Shown: positions 16,854 to 26,678 of the stretch, piece after piece
How the letters are laid out: each line of letters begins with the position of its first letter
How positions within the stretch are numbered: the first letter of the stretch is position 1
Origin: an uncultured Sediminibacterium sp.
GTDB taxonomy: Bacteria > Bacteroidota > Bacteroidia > Chitinophagales > Chitinophagaceae
Assembly: GCF_946481145.1 (NCBI RefSeq)
Contig: NZ_CAMLMJ010000017.1
Span: 32,442 to 96,441, forward strand
Length of the DNA stretch: 64,000 nucleotides
Reading direction: 5' to 3'
The notes under the pieces: generated by a model
The model's database searches: none
Seen by the model: the letters and a program-made list of their open reading frames with translations, nothing else
Told to the model about the DNA's origin: nothing
Made by a program: the position numbers and the translations under genes

Positions 16854-17534
16854 TTAAACCAGGTAAAAACAGGTGAATACAAATACCCATACCAGGTCTA
16901 CAAAGTGCCAGTACAGACCAGCTTTTTCGATCATCAGGTAATGGCCACGCTGCTCAAATTTATCCATAAGGGTCATTACCAGCATTACGATATTGATGAT
17001 TACCCCTGAGAATACGTGGAAACCATGGAAACCGGTGATGGTAAAGAAATAGTTGGTAAAGTTGGTTGAAGAAGCTGTTCCATCAGCATTCAGGAAAGGA
17101 TTGCTACCCCACCATGCCCCTTCGTGGTGTAAGTGTGTCCACTCCCATGCCTGGCAACCTAAGAAAGCAAGACCACCGATGATGGTCCATACCAGATTTT
17201 TAACCACCCCTTTCTTATCCATGTTATGACCCGCATGCACTGCAAGCACCATGGTAACAGAGCTGATGATCAGGATGAATGTCATGATACTAACGAACAC
17301 CAACGGAGCATGTACTCCTTCCGGAGCAAAAGGGAAGCTCCTGAACACTTCATTGGGGTCAGGCCATCCATTGGTTGAGAAACGGATGGTACCGTATGAG
17401 ATCAGGAATGCACCAAATGTGAAGGCATCACTCATAAGGAAGTACCACATCATCAATTTGCCATACTCTACATTGAAGGGACTCTTTCCGCCACCCCACA
17501 ATTTGGTTGTTGTTGCAGTTGTTGTCGTTGCCAT
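16854..17534 (-). CDS. ctaE: Cytochrome c oxidase subunit III
   Basis: 226 residues from the ATG at 17534 (a frame from 17579 adds 15 unlikely residues). Five to six helices with the subunit III signatures TNYFFTITGFHGFHVFSG and the terminal YWHFVDLVWVFVFTCFYL. An N-terminal Thr-rich stretch (MATTTTATTTK) precedes WGGGKSPFNVEYGK. Part of the inner-membrane aa3-type oxidase. It is the second of two adjacent subunit III genes. Confidence 0.92.
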   Translation of the reverse strand: MATTTTATTTKLWGGGKSPFNVEYGKLMMWYFLMSDAFTFGAFLISYGTIRFSTNGWPDPNEVFRSFPFAPEGVHAPLVFVSIMTFILIISSVTMVLAVHAGHNMDKKGVVKNLVWTIIGGLAFLGCQAWEWTHLHHEGAWWGSNPFLNADGTASSTNFTNYFFTITGFHGFHVFSGVIINIVMLVMTLMDKFEQRGHYLMIEKAGLYWHFVDLVWVFVFTCFYLV

Positions 17535-17611
17535 GATCGTTCTAAAAATTTCGTTACAAAAATATTGGCTGTTGTTCAAAAAAGGTGCATAAACCTTAAC
17601 TTTTTCTTCAA

Positions 17612-18190
17612 CTATCCGATCCAGTTATAAAAGATAAAAAGATATATCCAAAGCACATCTACAAAGTGCCAGTAGGTGCCTGCTACTTCAACAGGTACGC
17701 TGCTGTAAGACTTTGTTTTGCTGCTGTATGCCCTTGCAAACATCACCAGTAAAGCAATTACCCCTCCCAGCACGTGTACCATGTGCAACCCTGTAATAAC
17801 CAACAGGAAGGACGCGGCAGAATTGCTTTTAGGTCCAACAAGGGCTATATTATTTGCCTCCAGGCTTAAAAAGCCCATGTATTGCAAAACAATGAACAAA
17901 ACACCCAATGCGGCCGTAACAGTGATTAGGCTTCGATAACGGCTCATTATCCTTGCCTTAAAAGCTTTTGTTGCCAGGTGCATGGTTAAACTGCTCAGTA
18001 AGATTACTACTGTAGAATACCAAAATACCGTTGGCAGGTCAAATTCCAGCCAGCTACTCTGGTTCTTTTTTACAATATAGGCACTAGTTAAACCAGCAAA
18101 TGCCATCACTATACTACCAATCGCCACCCACATGGTAAATTTATGTGGATGGATACGTTTGGGTTCATTCGTCTGCACGGTTGTCATCAT
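17612..18190 (-). CDS. Cytochrome c oxidase subunit III, second copy
   Basis: 192 residues, five helices, with LLVITGLHMVHVLGGVIALL and the end TYWHFVDVLWIYLFIFYNWI. It belongs to the shorter subunit III type. Two different subunit III genes in tandem are usual in oxidase clusters of Bacteroidota; they probably form parts of one complex rather than alternatives. It lies between ctaB and the longer subunit III. Confidence 0.9.
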   Translation of the reverse strand: MMTTVQTNEPKRIHPHKFTMWVAIGSIVMAFAGLTSAYIVKKNQSSWLEFDLPTVFWYSTVVILLSSLTMHLATKAFKARIMSRYRSLITVTAALGVLFIVLQYMGFLSLEANNIALVGPKSNSAASFLLVITGLHMVHVLGGVIALLVMFARAYSSKTKSYSSVPVEVAGTYWHFVDVLWIYLFIFYNWIG

Positions 18191-18202
18191 CTCAATTTAT
18201 TT

Positions 18203-18300
18203 TGTGAGTTGTGAATCGTCAATTGTGAATAGTGAATGTATAGTGCGTAAACCACTTCACACACCAATCTACATTTTCAAATTTTCAAATTCACAAATTA
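18203..18300. repeat. Mixed word repeats (GTGAAT and TTTGAAAA families)
   Basis: First GTGAGTTGTGAATCGTCAAT and TGTGAATAGTGAATG, then ATTTTCAAATTTTCAAATTC and ACAAATTA. Two different word families are joined in one gap. The right end supplies the stop codon TAA of ctaB (read on the minus strand as TAATTTGTGAATTTG). Confidence 0.65.
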
Positions 18301-19197
18301 CCTAATCTTATCTGCCAGTAAAGCCAGTAACACTATCGGTAAATAGATATAGCTACTGAACATTACTCTTCTTGCTGCTTTTACACTCATTTCTTTGTAT
18401 AAACGAACACTTTGCACTACCATAAATAAGTTGGCGGCAATCAGTATCCACATACTTGTTTCTCCGGTTAGCCCAAAATAGTAAGGCAGTATACCTACCG
18501 GTATCATCAGCACTGAGTACATCACTGCTTGTAAGGCGGTGAATTTTGTTGGTCCCAGGTCAGAAGGAAGTAGTTTAAACCCTGCTTTACTATAATCATT
18601 ATGCGCTACCCAGGCAATGGCCCAGAAATGTGGGAACTGCCAGAGAAACTGTATACCAAAAAGTATCCATCCACCCGCACTGAAATCATCGTTACCAGCT
18701 ACCCATCCTATTAAACAGGGTAATGCTCCGGGAAACGCACCTACCAATACAGCGATTGAATTTATTTTTTTCAATGGTGTATAGATATATGCATAGAGAA
18801 ATAAACTGAAAGCCGATAACAATGCCGATGACAGGTTGAAGAAATACCACATCATGCCCACTCCTAATAACCCGGCGATAAAAGCAAAGAGATAAGCTTC
18901 CTCCTGTTTCATCCTGCCATTAGCTACCGGTCTTTTACCGGTACGTTTCATCATGGCATCTGTATCTTTCTCTACAGCCTGGTTAATGGCATTGGCACTA
19001 CCTGTTACCAACATACCCGCGATAAAAAGAACTACAATCATTGCCAGGTCGTATTCAACTACTTTCGGTGCCAACAGATAACATACGACACAGGAAAAAA
19101 CTACGGTAAAACTCAGTGTGAATTTTATTAACTGAAAGTAGTCTTTTACTTTAGCCGCCACTGAAAATGACACGGTTTCTTTTGCATCTGCTGTCAT
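18298..19197 (-). CDS. ctaB: Protoheme IX farnesyltransferase (haem O synthase)
   Basis: 299 residues, about nine helices. UbiA-type prenyltransferase with the Asp-rich motif NAINQAVEKDTDAMMKRTGK (about 66-85), where NxxxDxxxD binds the farnesyl diphosphate magnesium, and a second region with HNDYSKAG. It converts haem B to haem O, the first step to haem A for the aa3 oxidase coded here. Terminator-like hairpin upstream; the stop codon is the edge of a word repeat. Confidence 0.95.
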   Translation of the reverse strand: MTADAKETVSFSVAAKVKDYFQLIKFTLSFTVVFSCVVCYLLAPKVVEYDLAMIVVLFIAGMLVTGSANAINQAVEKDTDAMMKRTGKRPVANGRMKQEEAYLFAFIAGLLGVGMMWYFFNLSSALLSAFSLFLYAYIYTPLKKINSIAVLVGAFPGALPCLIGWVAGNDDFSAGGWILFGIQFLWQFPHFWAIAWVAHNDYSKAGFKLLPSDLGPTKFTALQAVMYSVLMIPVGILPYYFGLTGETSMWILIAANLFMVVQSVRLYKEMSVKAARRVMFSSYIYLPIVLLALLADKIR

Positions 19198-19290
19198 GTA
19201 ATACGATTGGTCTTCACAATGGTGACCAGCATTTTACTGACACCTTTTCCTTTACTACTTCCTGCCTAACAATTTTATCCGAACTAAAAA

Positions 19291-19317
19291 CAATGCTCCC
19301 GTTTATTCGGGAGCATT
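19291..19317 (-). terminator. Terminator or attenuator after oxidase subunit I
   Basis: CAATGCTCCCG/CGGGAGCATTG is a perfect 11-bp stem with a six-base loop; on the minus strand TTTTTAG follows. It lies between subunit I and ctaB and would reduce expression of the distal assembly genes relative to subunits I and II. Confidence 0.8.
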
Positions 19318-19365
19318 GACATTATTGATTACCTGCTACTGCTTCCAGTTATGCAGGTGAATGTA

Positions 19366-21186
19366 TTAATGGTTTTCACTTTCATCTGCTCCCACTGGTG
19401 TGGTTTGTGGAATAAATTCCTTACCGTCTTTACCATAATCATAAGCCCAACGGTGAACTTCAGGAATTTCTCCCACCCAGTTACCATGACCAGGACGAAT
19501 AGGGGTTGTCCACTCAAGTGTTGTTGCGCCCCATGGATTAAGGGTAGTTACTTTTCTACCTTTGAAAATTGAGTAGAAGAAGTTAAACAGGAACAATAGC
19601 TGAATAGCAAATACAATCATCGCAACGGTACTGATAAAGCGGTTCAGTTCTACGAACTGTTTGAAGCTTTCCCAGATGCTGTAATCGTAATAACGACGTG
19701 GCATACCAGCTAAACCTTCATAGTGCATTGGCCAGAAAATCAGGTAAGCACCAGCCAGAGTTACCCAGAAGTGGATATATCCCATCGTATTATTCAGGTA
19801 GCGTCCGTACATTTTAGGGAACCAATGGTAGATACCAGCGAACATACCGAACATAGATGCCACACCCATTACAATATGGAAGTGAGCGATTACGAAATAA
19901 GTATCGTGCAGGTGAATATCCAGTGCTGAGTTACCCAGCCAGATACCTGTTAATCCACCAGAAATAAATAAGCTTACAAAACCAATTGCGAACAGCATAC
20001 CCGGTGTAAAGCGAATATTACCTCTCCATAAAGTGGTTAACCAGTTAAATACTTTGATGGCAGATGGTACAGCGATCAACAAAGTAAGTAGTACGAAGAT
20101 CGATCCCAGGAATGGATTCAAACCAGTTACAAACATGTGGTGCGCCCATACAAGGAATGCAAGGATAGCGATAGCGAATAACGACCCAATCATCGCCATG
20201 TAACCGAAGATCGGTTTACGTGAGTTTACGGATAATATCTCTGATACCATACCCATGGCAGGTAACAGGATGATATATACTTCAGGGTGACCTAAGAACC
20301 AGAATAAGTGTTGGTATAGAATAGCGCTACCACCTTCATTTGGTAATGCACCTACGCCATTGATAAAGATATCAGACAGGTAGAAGCTGGTACCGAAGTT
20401 TCTGTCGAATATTAACAGGATGAAACCTGAGAATAATACAGGGAAAGAAAGTACACCAAGTACCGCAGTAAAGAACAGCGCCCAAATGGTTAATGGCAAA
20501 CGTGTCATGCTCATACCTTTGGTACGCATATTTAATACGGTTGCGATATAGTTCAAGCCACCTAATAAAGAAGATACTACGAAGAGTGCCATTGAAACAA
20601 GCCATAAATCCATTCCCGTTTTAGAACCTGGAGACGCATCACCCAGTGCACTTAAAGGAGGATATGCGGTCCAACCACCACTGAAAGGACCCGTTTCAAC
20701 AAACATAGAAGACAGCATCACGATACTGGCTGCAAAGAAGAACCAGTAACTAAGCATATTCATAAACGGAGATGCCATATCACGTGCACCTACCTGTAAA
20801 GGAATCAGGAAGTTGGCGAAAGTACCACTCAAACCAGCAGTCAATACAAAGAATACAAGTACTGTACCGTGTGTAGTTACCAATGCATAATAAGCCTCAG
20901 GTGTAATACGACCACCTTTTGCCCATTTACCCAGGATATCTTCTAACCATGGGAATGTTGCATCCGGATAACCCAGTTGCAAACGGAAGAGTACGCTCAT
21001 CAAACCACCCAAAACAGCCCATACCATACCAGTGATAAGGAACTGTTTGGCAATCATTTTATGATCCTGGCTAAACACATACTTTGTGATAAAAGTCTCA
21101 TGATGGTGATGCTCATGATGATGATCGCCATGACCCTCGTGTGTGGCCACTGCTCCATGTGCATGCACTACTGCTTCGTTACTCAT
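19366..21186 (-). CDS. ctaD: Cytochrome c oxidase subunit I
   Basis: 606 residues, at least twelve helices. Haem-copper signatures are present: FLGHPEVYIILLPAMG (CuB His and cross-linked Tyr), WAHHMFVTG, and DTYFVIAHFHIVMG (haem and CuB His). The N-terminal 30 residues are very His-rich (HGDHHHEHHHHETF), a possible copper-binding tail. The final part has extra charged residues. Terminal oxidase of the inner membrane; electrons probably come from the adjacent alternative complex III. 62 bp after subunit II. Confidence 0.97.
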   Translation of the reverse strand: MSNEAVVHAHGAVATHEGHGDHHHEHHHHETFITKYVFSQDHKMIAKQFLITGMVWAVLGGLMSVLFRLQLGYPDATFPWLEDILGKWAKGGRITPEAYYALVTTHGTVLVFFVLTAGLSGTFANFLIPLQVGARDMASPFMNMLSYWFFFAASIVMLSSMFVETGPFSGGWTAYPPLSALGDASPGSKTGMDLWLVSMALFVVSSLLGGLNYIATVLNMRTKGMSMTRLPLTIWALFFTAVLGVLSFPVLFSGFILLIFDRNFGTSFYLSDIFINGVGALPNEGGSAILYQHLFWFLGHPEVYIILLPAMGMVSEILSVNSRKPIFGYMAMIGSLFAIAILAFLVWAHHMFVTGLNPFLGSIFVLLTLLIAVPSAIKVFNWLTTLWRGNIRFTPGMLFAIGFVSLFISGGLTGIWLGNSALDIHLHDTYFVIAHFHIVMGVASMFGMFAGIYHWFPKMYGRYLNNTMGYIHFWVTLAGAYLIFWPMHYEGLAGMPRRYYDYSIWESFKQFVELNRFISTVAMIVFAIQLLFLFNFFYSIFKGRKVTTLNPWGATTLEWTTPIRPGHGNWVGEIPEVHRWAYDYGKDGKEFIPQTTPVGADESENH

Positions 21187-21248
21187 AATCTTCTTTTATA
21201 AATTTCTATCAATGATAACAACCACTTCGTATTTGGTTGAACAATGTT

Positions 21249-22328
21249 TTACATTTTAGCCACTGCTTTCTTTGCTGCTTCAACAGGTTTTACCGAAGCT
21301 GTTTTAGCAGCAGTATCTGCAACTGCTTTTGGTGCAGCAGCATCCTTGTCTGGAAACTGCTGAGCATAATAAGGTTTCTGTTTTACCATCCATGCATCAA
21401 ACTCTTCCTGCTCTACTACTTCAATTACACCTTTCATAGAGTAGTGACCATTACCGCACATCTGATCGCAACTGATTTCATATTGGAAATCCGGATTCTT
21501 GGTCATTTCTTTCATTTCCTTTGTAGTGTACTTAGGCGTAAACCACATCGTAGTAGGAATACCCGGAACGGCATCCATTTTCATACGGAAATGAGAAAGG
21601 CCCACATCATGAATTACATCTCTTGAACCAATGATCAGCTTAACTGGTCTGCCCTTAACGAGGTACATAGTTTGCTCCATAACAAGATCATCATGACCCA
21701 ATTTATCTTCCCAAATCAAACCAAGACTGTTACTTGCATTATCAATGTTCTTAAAGTATTTCTTACCGAATGAACCATCTTTACCTGGATAACGATATAT
21801 CCAGCCAAACTGCTTTCCTGTTACTTCTACCACCATAGCATTTTTTGGAGGTTCGCCGGTAAACAGGAACCAGTTACGCAAACCAATTACAACCAGCACA
21901 GTTAACGCGATGGCAGGAATAACGGTCCAGATAACTTCAAGCTTGGTACTATGTGGGAAATAAAAAACTTTATTGTTTTCTTTTTCCTGGTATTTGTAGG
22001 CAAACCAGAACAGTACAATTTGTGTGAGTATAAATACAATACCAGTTACGGCAAGTGTAACCCATAGCATTGAATCTACACGTGCACCTTCTACACTGGC
22101 TGCATCCTGAACCAGCAGTGTTTTACCATAATAAAGCTTATTACAGTACCATACACCGATTAAACCTAAAACAAGGAATCCTATCATCAGGAATCCGTTG
22201 ATTTTATTGTTTTGCTTACGGCTAACTTCTTCTCCTTTCAGTACCGATACATATTCACTTGCTTTAGCGATCTGGAAGATCACTATAAAGATCAGTACGA
22301 TTACAGCTATGGTTAAAAACATTGTCAT
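21249..22328 (-). CDS. ctaC: Cytochrome c oxidase subunit II (CuA)
   Basis: 359 residues. Four N-terminal hydrophobic segments, two more than the usual pair, precede the cupredoxin domain. The CuA motif CDQMCGNGHYSM spans about 287-298, with the earlier His in VIHDVGLSHFRMK. There is no CxxCH, so this is not a caa3-type fusion; it takes electrons from a separate cytochrome, most likely the haem domains of ActE or ActA. An Ala/Lys-rich tail of about 35 residues follows. Confidence 0.95.
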   Translation of the reverse strand: MTMFLTIAVIVLIFIVIFQIAKASEYVSVLKGEEVSRKQNNKINGFLMIGFLVLGLIGVWYCNKLYYGKTLLVQDAASVEGARVDSMLWVTLAVTGIVFILTQIVLFWFAYKYQEKENNKVFYFPHSTKLEVIWTVIPAIALTVLVVIGLRNWFLFTGEPPKNAMVVEVTGKQFGWIYRYPGKDGSFGKKYFKNIDNASNSLGLIWEDKLGHDDLVMEQTMYLVKGRPVKLIIGSRDVIHDVGLSHFRMKMDAVPGIPTTMWFTPKYTTKEMKEMTKNPDFQYEISCDQMCGNGHYSMKGVIEVVEQEEFDAWMVKQKPYYAQQFPDKDAAAPKAVADTAAKTASVKPVEAAKKAVAKM

Positions 22329-22351
22329 AATGCTATCAGTATTTAATCAAT

Positions 22352-22461
22352 CTGAAAATTTGAGAATTTGAAAATTTGAAAATGATAAAACACCGTGAAT
22401 CATTTTCTAATTTCAAAGACTACCCATTTTCAAATTTCCAAATTTTCAAATTTTCAAATTA
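22352..22461. repeat. Word-hairpin element, TTTGAAAA family, between actF and subunit II
   Basis: The left half has AAAATTTGAGAATTTG and two more TTTGAAAA words; the right half has CATTTTCAAATTTCC and AAATTTTCAAATTTTCAAAT. A long quasi-palindrome of about 110 bp fills the gap from just after the stop of actF to about 20 bp before the start of ctaC. Confidence 0.8.
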
Positions 22462-22465
22462 ACAA

Positions 22466-23695
22466 CTACACCTGGTGTATCACGCTCTCTTTCAGGAAAG
22501 GATGATATTTAGGAACCAGTGATTTTTTAGTTAATGCCCTTCCTACACCCAAAATCATCATACCTACAAACAAGCTCAGGATACCAAAGTCTAACCAACC
22601 CAGGGTTACATGCTCTTTAGAGAGGCTTCCCATTACCATCTGGTAGAAATCGATCCAGTGACCAAAAATGATCAATACAGCCATGAACGTTATAAGCGTA
22701 TAATTTCTCTTTGACGAACGCTTCATTAATATTAACAACGGACAAAGGAAATTGATGATCAAATTCAAAAAGAAAATTCCTTTGTAAGGTCCCTGAACCC
22801 TGTGTTTGAAGTATACGGTTTCTTCCGGAATGTTTGCATACCAGATCAGCATATACTGTGAGAACCAGAGGTAGGTCCAGAAGATTGAGAAGGCAAACAT
22901 AAACTTACCGATATCATGCAGGTGTTCCTGTGAAGTAAGTTCCAGGTAGCCTTTATTTTTCAGGTAGATTACCCATAATGCAACGAGTGACATACCAGAT
23001 ACAAATGAACTTGCGAATGTATACCAGCTATACATGGTAGAATACCAGTGCGCATCGATGCTCATCATCCATAACCAAGGAATAGTTGATCCTACAGTCA
23101 ATGCAAACCAAACTACAAATAAGGCTGCACGGATGGTATTTCTCCAAATAAAACTTGCACCTTTTTCTGCATCCATTGGAGCTTCATCAGCCTCACTGCT
23201 CAGTTGACGCATTCTCCAGCCCAATAAACTCCACAAGCCAATGGTAAGGGTAGTCCAGATAATAAAGAAAACAGGATTCAGGAAGCCGGCTTTACCTTTC
23301 AATATCGGGTCGTTTGCTACAGCTTCTGTATCTAACCAATGATAAATATGATGTTTGTGACCTACTACCACATAAATTAAAACGGCAAAAGTAATGGCAC
23401 CAAAAATGGGTACCATGGTAGAGATCGCTTCCGGAATACGACGGAACGACTGCTGCCAGCCACCCATAGCCAAAGTTGTTACGCAAATAAAGAACATACT
23501 GGCATTACAAATCAGGGTCCAGAAAATGGTATTATACATCAGTGTACCCCAGAACTGAGTCTGCTCATGTTCATCGGCGCTAAAACCCTTGATCACAAGA
23601 CCTGCAACAAGGGCAACCAGACCTACACCAATCAGGGCATAGGACCATGTCTTCATTTTACCGGGTATCTCAAATTGCGTTTTGATAGATGCCAT
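22466..23695 (-). CDS. actF: Alternative complex III subunit ActF
   Basis: 409 residues with about ten helices. Quinol:electron acceptor oxidoreductase membrane subunit, related to but shorter than ActC and typical of the last act gene. Recognisable stretches: ALIGVGLVALVAGLVIKGF at the N-terminus, YSTMYSWYTFASSFVSGM, and HDIGKFMFAFSIFWTYLWFS, which recurs in the family. It forms part of the membrane core. Order actA-B-C-D-E-F is complete here. Confidence 0.92.
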   Translation of the reverse strand: MASIKTQFEIPGKMKTWSYALIGVGLVALVAGLVIKGFSADEHEQTQFWGTLMYNTIFWTLICNASMFFICVTTLAMGGWQQSFRRIPEAISTMVPIFGAITFAVLIYVVVGHKHHIYHWLDTEAVANDPILKGKAGFLNPVFFIIWTTLTIGLWSLLGWRMRQLSSEADEAPMDAEKGASFIWRNTIRAALFVVWFALTVGSTIPWLWMMSIDAHWYSTMYSWYTFASSFVSGMSLVALWVIYLKNKGYLELTSQEHLHDIGKFMFAFSIFWTYLWFSQYMLIWYANIPEETVYFKHRVQGPYKGIFFLNLIINFLCPLLILMKRSSKRNYTLITFMAVLIIFGHWIDFYQMVMGSLSKEHVTLGWLDFGILSLFVGMMILGVGRALTKKSLVPKYHPFLKESVIHQV

Positions 23696-23750
23696 CTTTA
23701 TTCTTTTAATCTCTCCGGATTAAAATCCGGAGCTGGGATTTAATACTAAA

Positions 23751-24371
23751 TTATTTTGCCGCGGGAGCTGATGTAGCAGCTGCTTTAGCTTCTTTTTGTT
23801 TGTTCTTGATATACTTAATCACCATCCAACGTTGCTTACGCGATAACTGAGAAGCATAAGAGCCCATCATGTTTTTACCATAAGTAAGAGAGTAAAACAT
23901 TTGCCCATCTGGCATGTTTGACACTACCGCATCCCCAATCAAATTTTTAGGGGCTGCTTTATAAGGACCATCTCCCTCTTTCCAAAGTGGACCGTTTCCA
24001 TCAAGCTTGCTGCCATGACAAATACCACAGTTAATAAGGTATAAACGTTCAGCTTCTACAGCATCAGCAGCACTTAATGAATCAACCGGATTAGCTACCA
24101 TACGTGATGCATAGTAATTGGTGGTATCACCAGGTGCATCTTTGGCAATATGAAAAGGTAATTCTGAACCCCTGGCAATTGTTCCTTCTACGGGCATTGC
24201 AGTATAATGAATACCTTTTTCTGACAGATTGCTATGATCTGCATAGGTTTCATAGGCGCGACTGTATGCCATATCAGGCATATAAACTGTACCAGGAGTG
24301 CGCTTTACATCGCTACAGGCTACTATTGTGGTAGCAGTGGCGGCAACAGCTATGATCAGTAATTTCTTCAT
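23751..24371 (-). CDS. actE: Alternative complex III subunit ActE, monohaem cytochrome c lipoprotein
   Basis: 206 residues from the ATG at 24371; a frame from 24419 would overlap actD and push the lipoprotein signal inward. MKKLLIIAVAATATTIVAC gives a lipobox with Cys at 19. The haem motif is CGICHG (about 120), with a distal Met in VSNMPDGQMFYSLTYGKNMM. It carries electrons on the outer face of the complex. The C-terminal tail is Ala/Lys-rich. Confidence 0.92.
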   Translation of the reverse strand: MKKLLIIAVAATATTIVACSDVKRTPGTVYMPDMAYSRAYETYADHSNLSEKGIHYTAMPVEGTIARGSELPFHIAKDAPGDTTNYYASRMVANPVDSLSAADAVEAERLYLINCGICHGSKLDGNGPLWKEGDGPYKAAPKNLIGDAVVSNMPDGQMFYSLTYGKNMMGSYASQLSRKQRWMVIKYIKNKQKEAKAAATSAPAAK

Positions 24372-24390
24372 CTTCTTTGTATTCAAAATA

Positions 24391-24981
24391 TTAAGCGGCA
24401 ACGATTTCTTTGTTTTCAAACATCATTTCTTCCTTGTCGTAACGACCTAACCACCAGCCTTCTTCTGCTACCTGAACATCGGTTTCAACAGCACCATTGC
24501 TGCTGAGGAATGCTTTAAGGTCATCAACATTGGTTTTATCGGTGCACTCAATAACCATTACAAACAGATCGTCTGTAGCGCGTGCATGGAAGTGGTGTTT
24601 TTTCACAAACGGAGCCAACTGGCAGAGGTAGCAAAACGTTAGTACCATACCTACCGCAGCAAACAATACTGTTAACTCAAACATGATTGGTACCCATGCC
24701 GGTAAAGCAAAATGGGGTTTACCACCAATGTTTAAAGGCCAGTCGCGGGTAAATATCCAGCTGATACAGCTGAGTGCTGTTGTGGTACCTGTGATACCAT
24801 AGATAAAACCGGCAGTATGCAAACTGGTTTCTCTTAAACCAAGTGCATGATCAAGCCCATGTACCGCAAATGGCGTATACACATCATGAATCTTGTAGCC
24901 TGACGTGCGAACTTTCTTCACCGCAGGAAACAATACTGCTTCATCATCAAAACAGCCTACTACGAATTTCTTTTTTGCCAT
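24391..24981 (-). CDS. actD: Alternative complex III subunit ActD (DUF3341)
   Basis: 196 residues. N-terminal ferredoxin-like soluble part (KKFVVGCFDDEAVLFPAVKK, YKIHDVYTPFAVHGLDHALG), then two helices (about 55-78 and 90-120), then a second soluble part. This is DUF3341, the small membrane subunit between ActC and ActE. No cofactor motif. 126 bp after actC, the gap being filled by a hairpin element. Confidence 0.92.
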   Translation of the reverse strand: MAKKKFVVGCFDDEAVLFPAVKKVRTSGYKIHDVYTPFAVHGLDHALGLRETSLHTAGFIYGITGTTTALSCISWIFTRDWPLNIGGKPHFALPAWVPIMFELTVLFAAVGMVLTFCYLCQLAPFVKKHHFHARATDDLFVMVIECTDKTNVDDLKAFLSSNGAVETDVQVAEEGWWLGRYDKEEMMFENKEIVAA

Positions 24982-24998
24982 GTTTATGATAATTAGAT

Positions 24999-25092
24999 AA
25001 TTTGAAAATTTGAAAATTTGAAAATGAAAGCAGTTGCTTTCTTGTTTTCAAACTTCAACCTAATCAAATCATCATTTTCAAATTTTCAAATT
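24999..25092. repeat. Word-hairpin element, TTTGAAAA family, between actC and actD
   Basis: Left arm: three copies of AATTTGAA(AA), ending in AAAATG. Right arm: CATTTTCAAATTTTCAAATT. The spacer is about 45 bp and itself has GAAAGCAGTTGCTTTC. Within an operon, so its role could be mRNA stability or partial termination. Confidence 0.8.
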
Positions 25093-25107
25093 GCCCCATT
25101 AAAAAAA

Positions 25108-26550
25108 TTAATGGTGTGCTTGGTCGTGAACGAAGTCTTCCAACTTCTGCTCTTCGATATGACCCATTTTATTTTTATATCCTTCACCGGTTGTTTTCAA
25201 TACATACTTGATCTCTGCAATCGCAATTACCGGGAAGTATTTTGCGAAGAGGAAGAAGCAGGTAAAGAATAAACCGAATGTTCCTGCATAGAAACCAATC
25301 TCCCAAATAGTAGGGCTGTAGTATACAGACCAGCTAGATGGAAGGTAATCGCGGTACAATGATGTAACGATGATTACAAAACGCTCGAACCACATACCGA
25401 TGTTCACGATAATACTCATGAAGAAGGTTACGAACAGGTTTCTTCTCATTTTGCGGAACCAGAAAATCTGCGGGCTCAATACGTTACAAGCCATCATACC
25501 CCAATAACTCCAGCCATAAGGACTGAACAGGTAAGCACGGCTGTACCAGAATGTGTAACCCTCGTATTTGTTCTGGCTATACCATCCCATGAATAACTCT
25601 GTGAGATAAGCCACACCAACGATAGAACCGGTTAATACAATTACTTTATTCATCGCCTCAATGTGACCCATCGTGATATAGTCTTCCATTCCGAAAACTT
25701 TACGAACGATCACCATCAGGGTTTGTACCATCGCAAATCCAGAGAAGATCGCACCCGCAACGAAATATGGCGGGAAGATCGTCGTATGCCAACCAGGAAT
25801 TACTGATGTAGCGAAGTCGAAGGATACGATAGTGTGTACAGAAAGTACCAGTGGTGCACTCAAACCGGCCAATACCAGAGAAAGACTCTCATGACGCTGC
25901 CAGTGTTTGGTAGAACCTGTCCAACCAAAAGATGCAATACCATATAAACGCTTACGCAGTTTGGTGAATGCACGGTCACGAACCGTTGCAAAGTCAGGAA
26001 TCAAACCAGAGTACCAGAATAAAAGAGATACGGTAAAATAAGTTGAGATCGCAAATACGTCCCACAACAATGGTGAGTTAAAGTTTACCCATAATGGACC
26101 ACGTGTGTTAGGATAAGGAAGTACGAAGAAAGCCATCCATACACGACCCATGTGGAAGATCGGGAACTGACCCGCACACATTACGGCGAAGATGGTCATC
26201 GCTTCAGCCGCACGGTTTACACCTGTTCTCCATCCCTGACGGAACAGCAAAAGGATTGCTGAGATCAGTGTACCTGCGTGACCGATACCTACCCACCATA
26301 CGAAGTTGGTGATATCCCAACCCCATCCGATGGTTTTGTTCAGGTTCCACTGGCCGATACCGTAAGTTACCTCACGATAAACGCTATACACACCAAACAA
26401 CAATAGGGCAACAGAAATATAGAAGCCGACATACCACAATTTAGTTGGCTTGGCTTCGATAGGTCTTACGATGTCTTCGGTTACCTGATGGTAATTCTTA
26501 TCACCGTACACCAACGGTTCCCTGAGCTGTGATTCGTACTTTAAATGCAT
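25108..26550 (-). CDS. actC: Alternative complex III subunit ActC (NrfD-like quinol-binding subunit)
   Basis: 480 residues, ten helices, polysulfide reductase NrfD-like. The first part has MHLKYESQLREPLVYGDKNY, then helices with conserved GHAGTLISAILLLFRQGWRT and MWFERFVIIVTSLYRDYLPS. It holds the quinol site and passes electrons to ActB. Fully inside the act operon. Confidence 0.95.
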   Translation of the reverse strand: MHLKYESQLREPLVYGDKNYHQVTEDIVRPIEAKPTKLWYVGFYISVALLLFGVYSVYREVTYGIGQWNLNKTIGWGWDITNFVWWVGIGHAGTLISAILLLFRQGWRTGVNRAAEAMTIFAVMCAGQFPIFHMGRVWMAFFVLPYPNTRGPLWVNFNSPLLWDVFAISTYFTVSLLFWYSGLIPDFATVRDRAFTKLRKRLYGIASFGWTGSTKHWQRHESLSLVLAGLSAPLVLSVHTIVSFDFATSVIPGWHTTIFPPYFVAGAIFSGFAMVQTLMVIVRKVFGMEDYITMGHIEAMNKVIVLTGSIVGVAYLTELFMGWYSQNKYEGYTFWYSRAYLFSPYGWSYWGMMACNVLSPQIFWFRKMRRNLFVTFFMSIIVNIGMWFERFVIIVTSLYRDYLPSSWSVYYSPTIWEIGFYAGTFGLFFTCFFLFAKYFPVIAIAEIKYVLKTTGEGYKNKMGHIEEQKLEDFVHDQAHH

Positions 26551-26614
26551 CTGGTCTTATTTTGGTCCATGGGCCATGATTAGTGGCTCATGCGTTTATT
26601 GTAACTTTTGTCAA

Positions 26615-26677
26615 GGTGAATGGTCAATGGTGAATAGTGAATCTATGACCATTCACCGTTCACTATTCACTACTCAC
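26615..26677. repeat. Word-hairpin element, GTGAATAGTGAATGG family, between actB and actC
   Basis: The left arm is GGTGAATGGTCAATGGTGAA and TAGTGAAT; the right arm is ACCATTCACCGTTCACTATT and CACTACTCAC. On the minus strand the element begins directly at the TAA stop of actB. It belongs to a word family different from the hairpins after actA, actC and actF. Confidence 0.8.
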
Positions 26678-26678
26678 T

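Noticed and set aside
21249..22328. caa3-type subunit II with a cytochrome c domain
   Set aside because: No CxxCH in the protein; the C-terminal tail is Ala/Lys-rich only.
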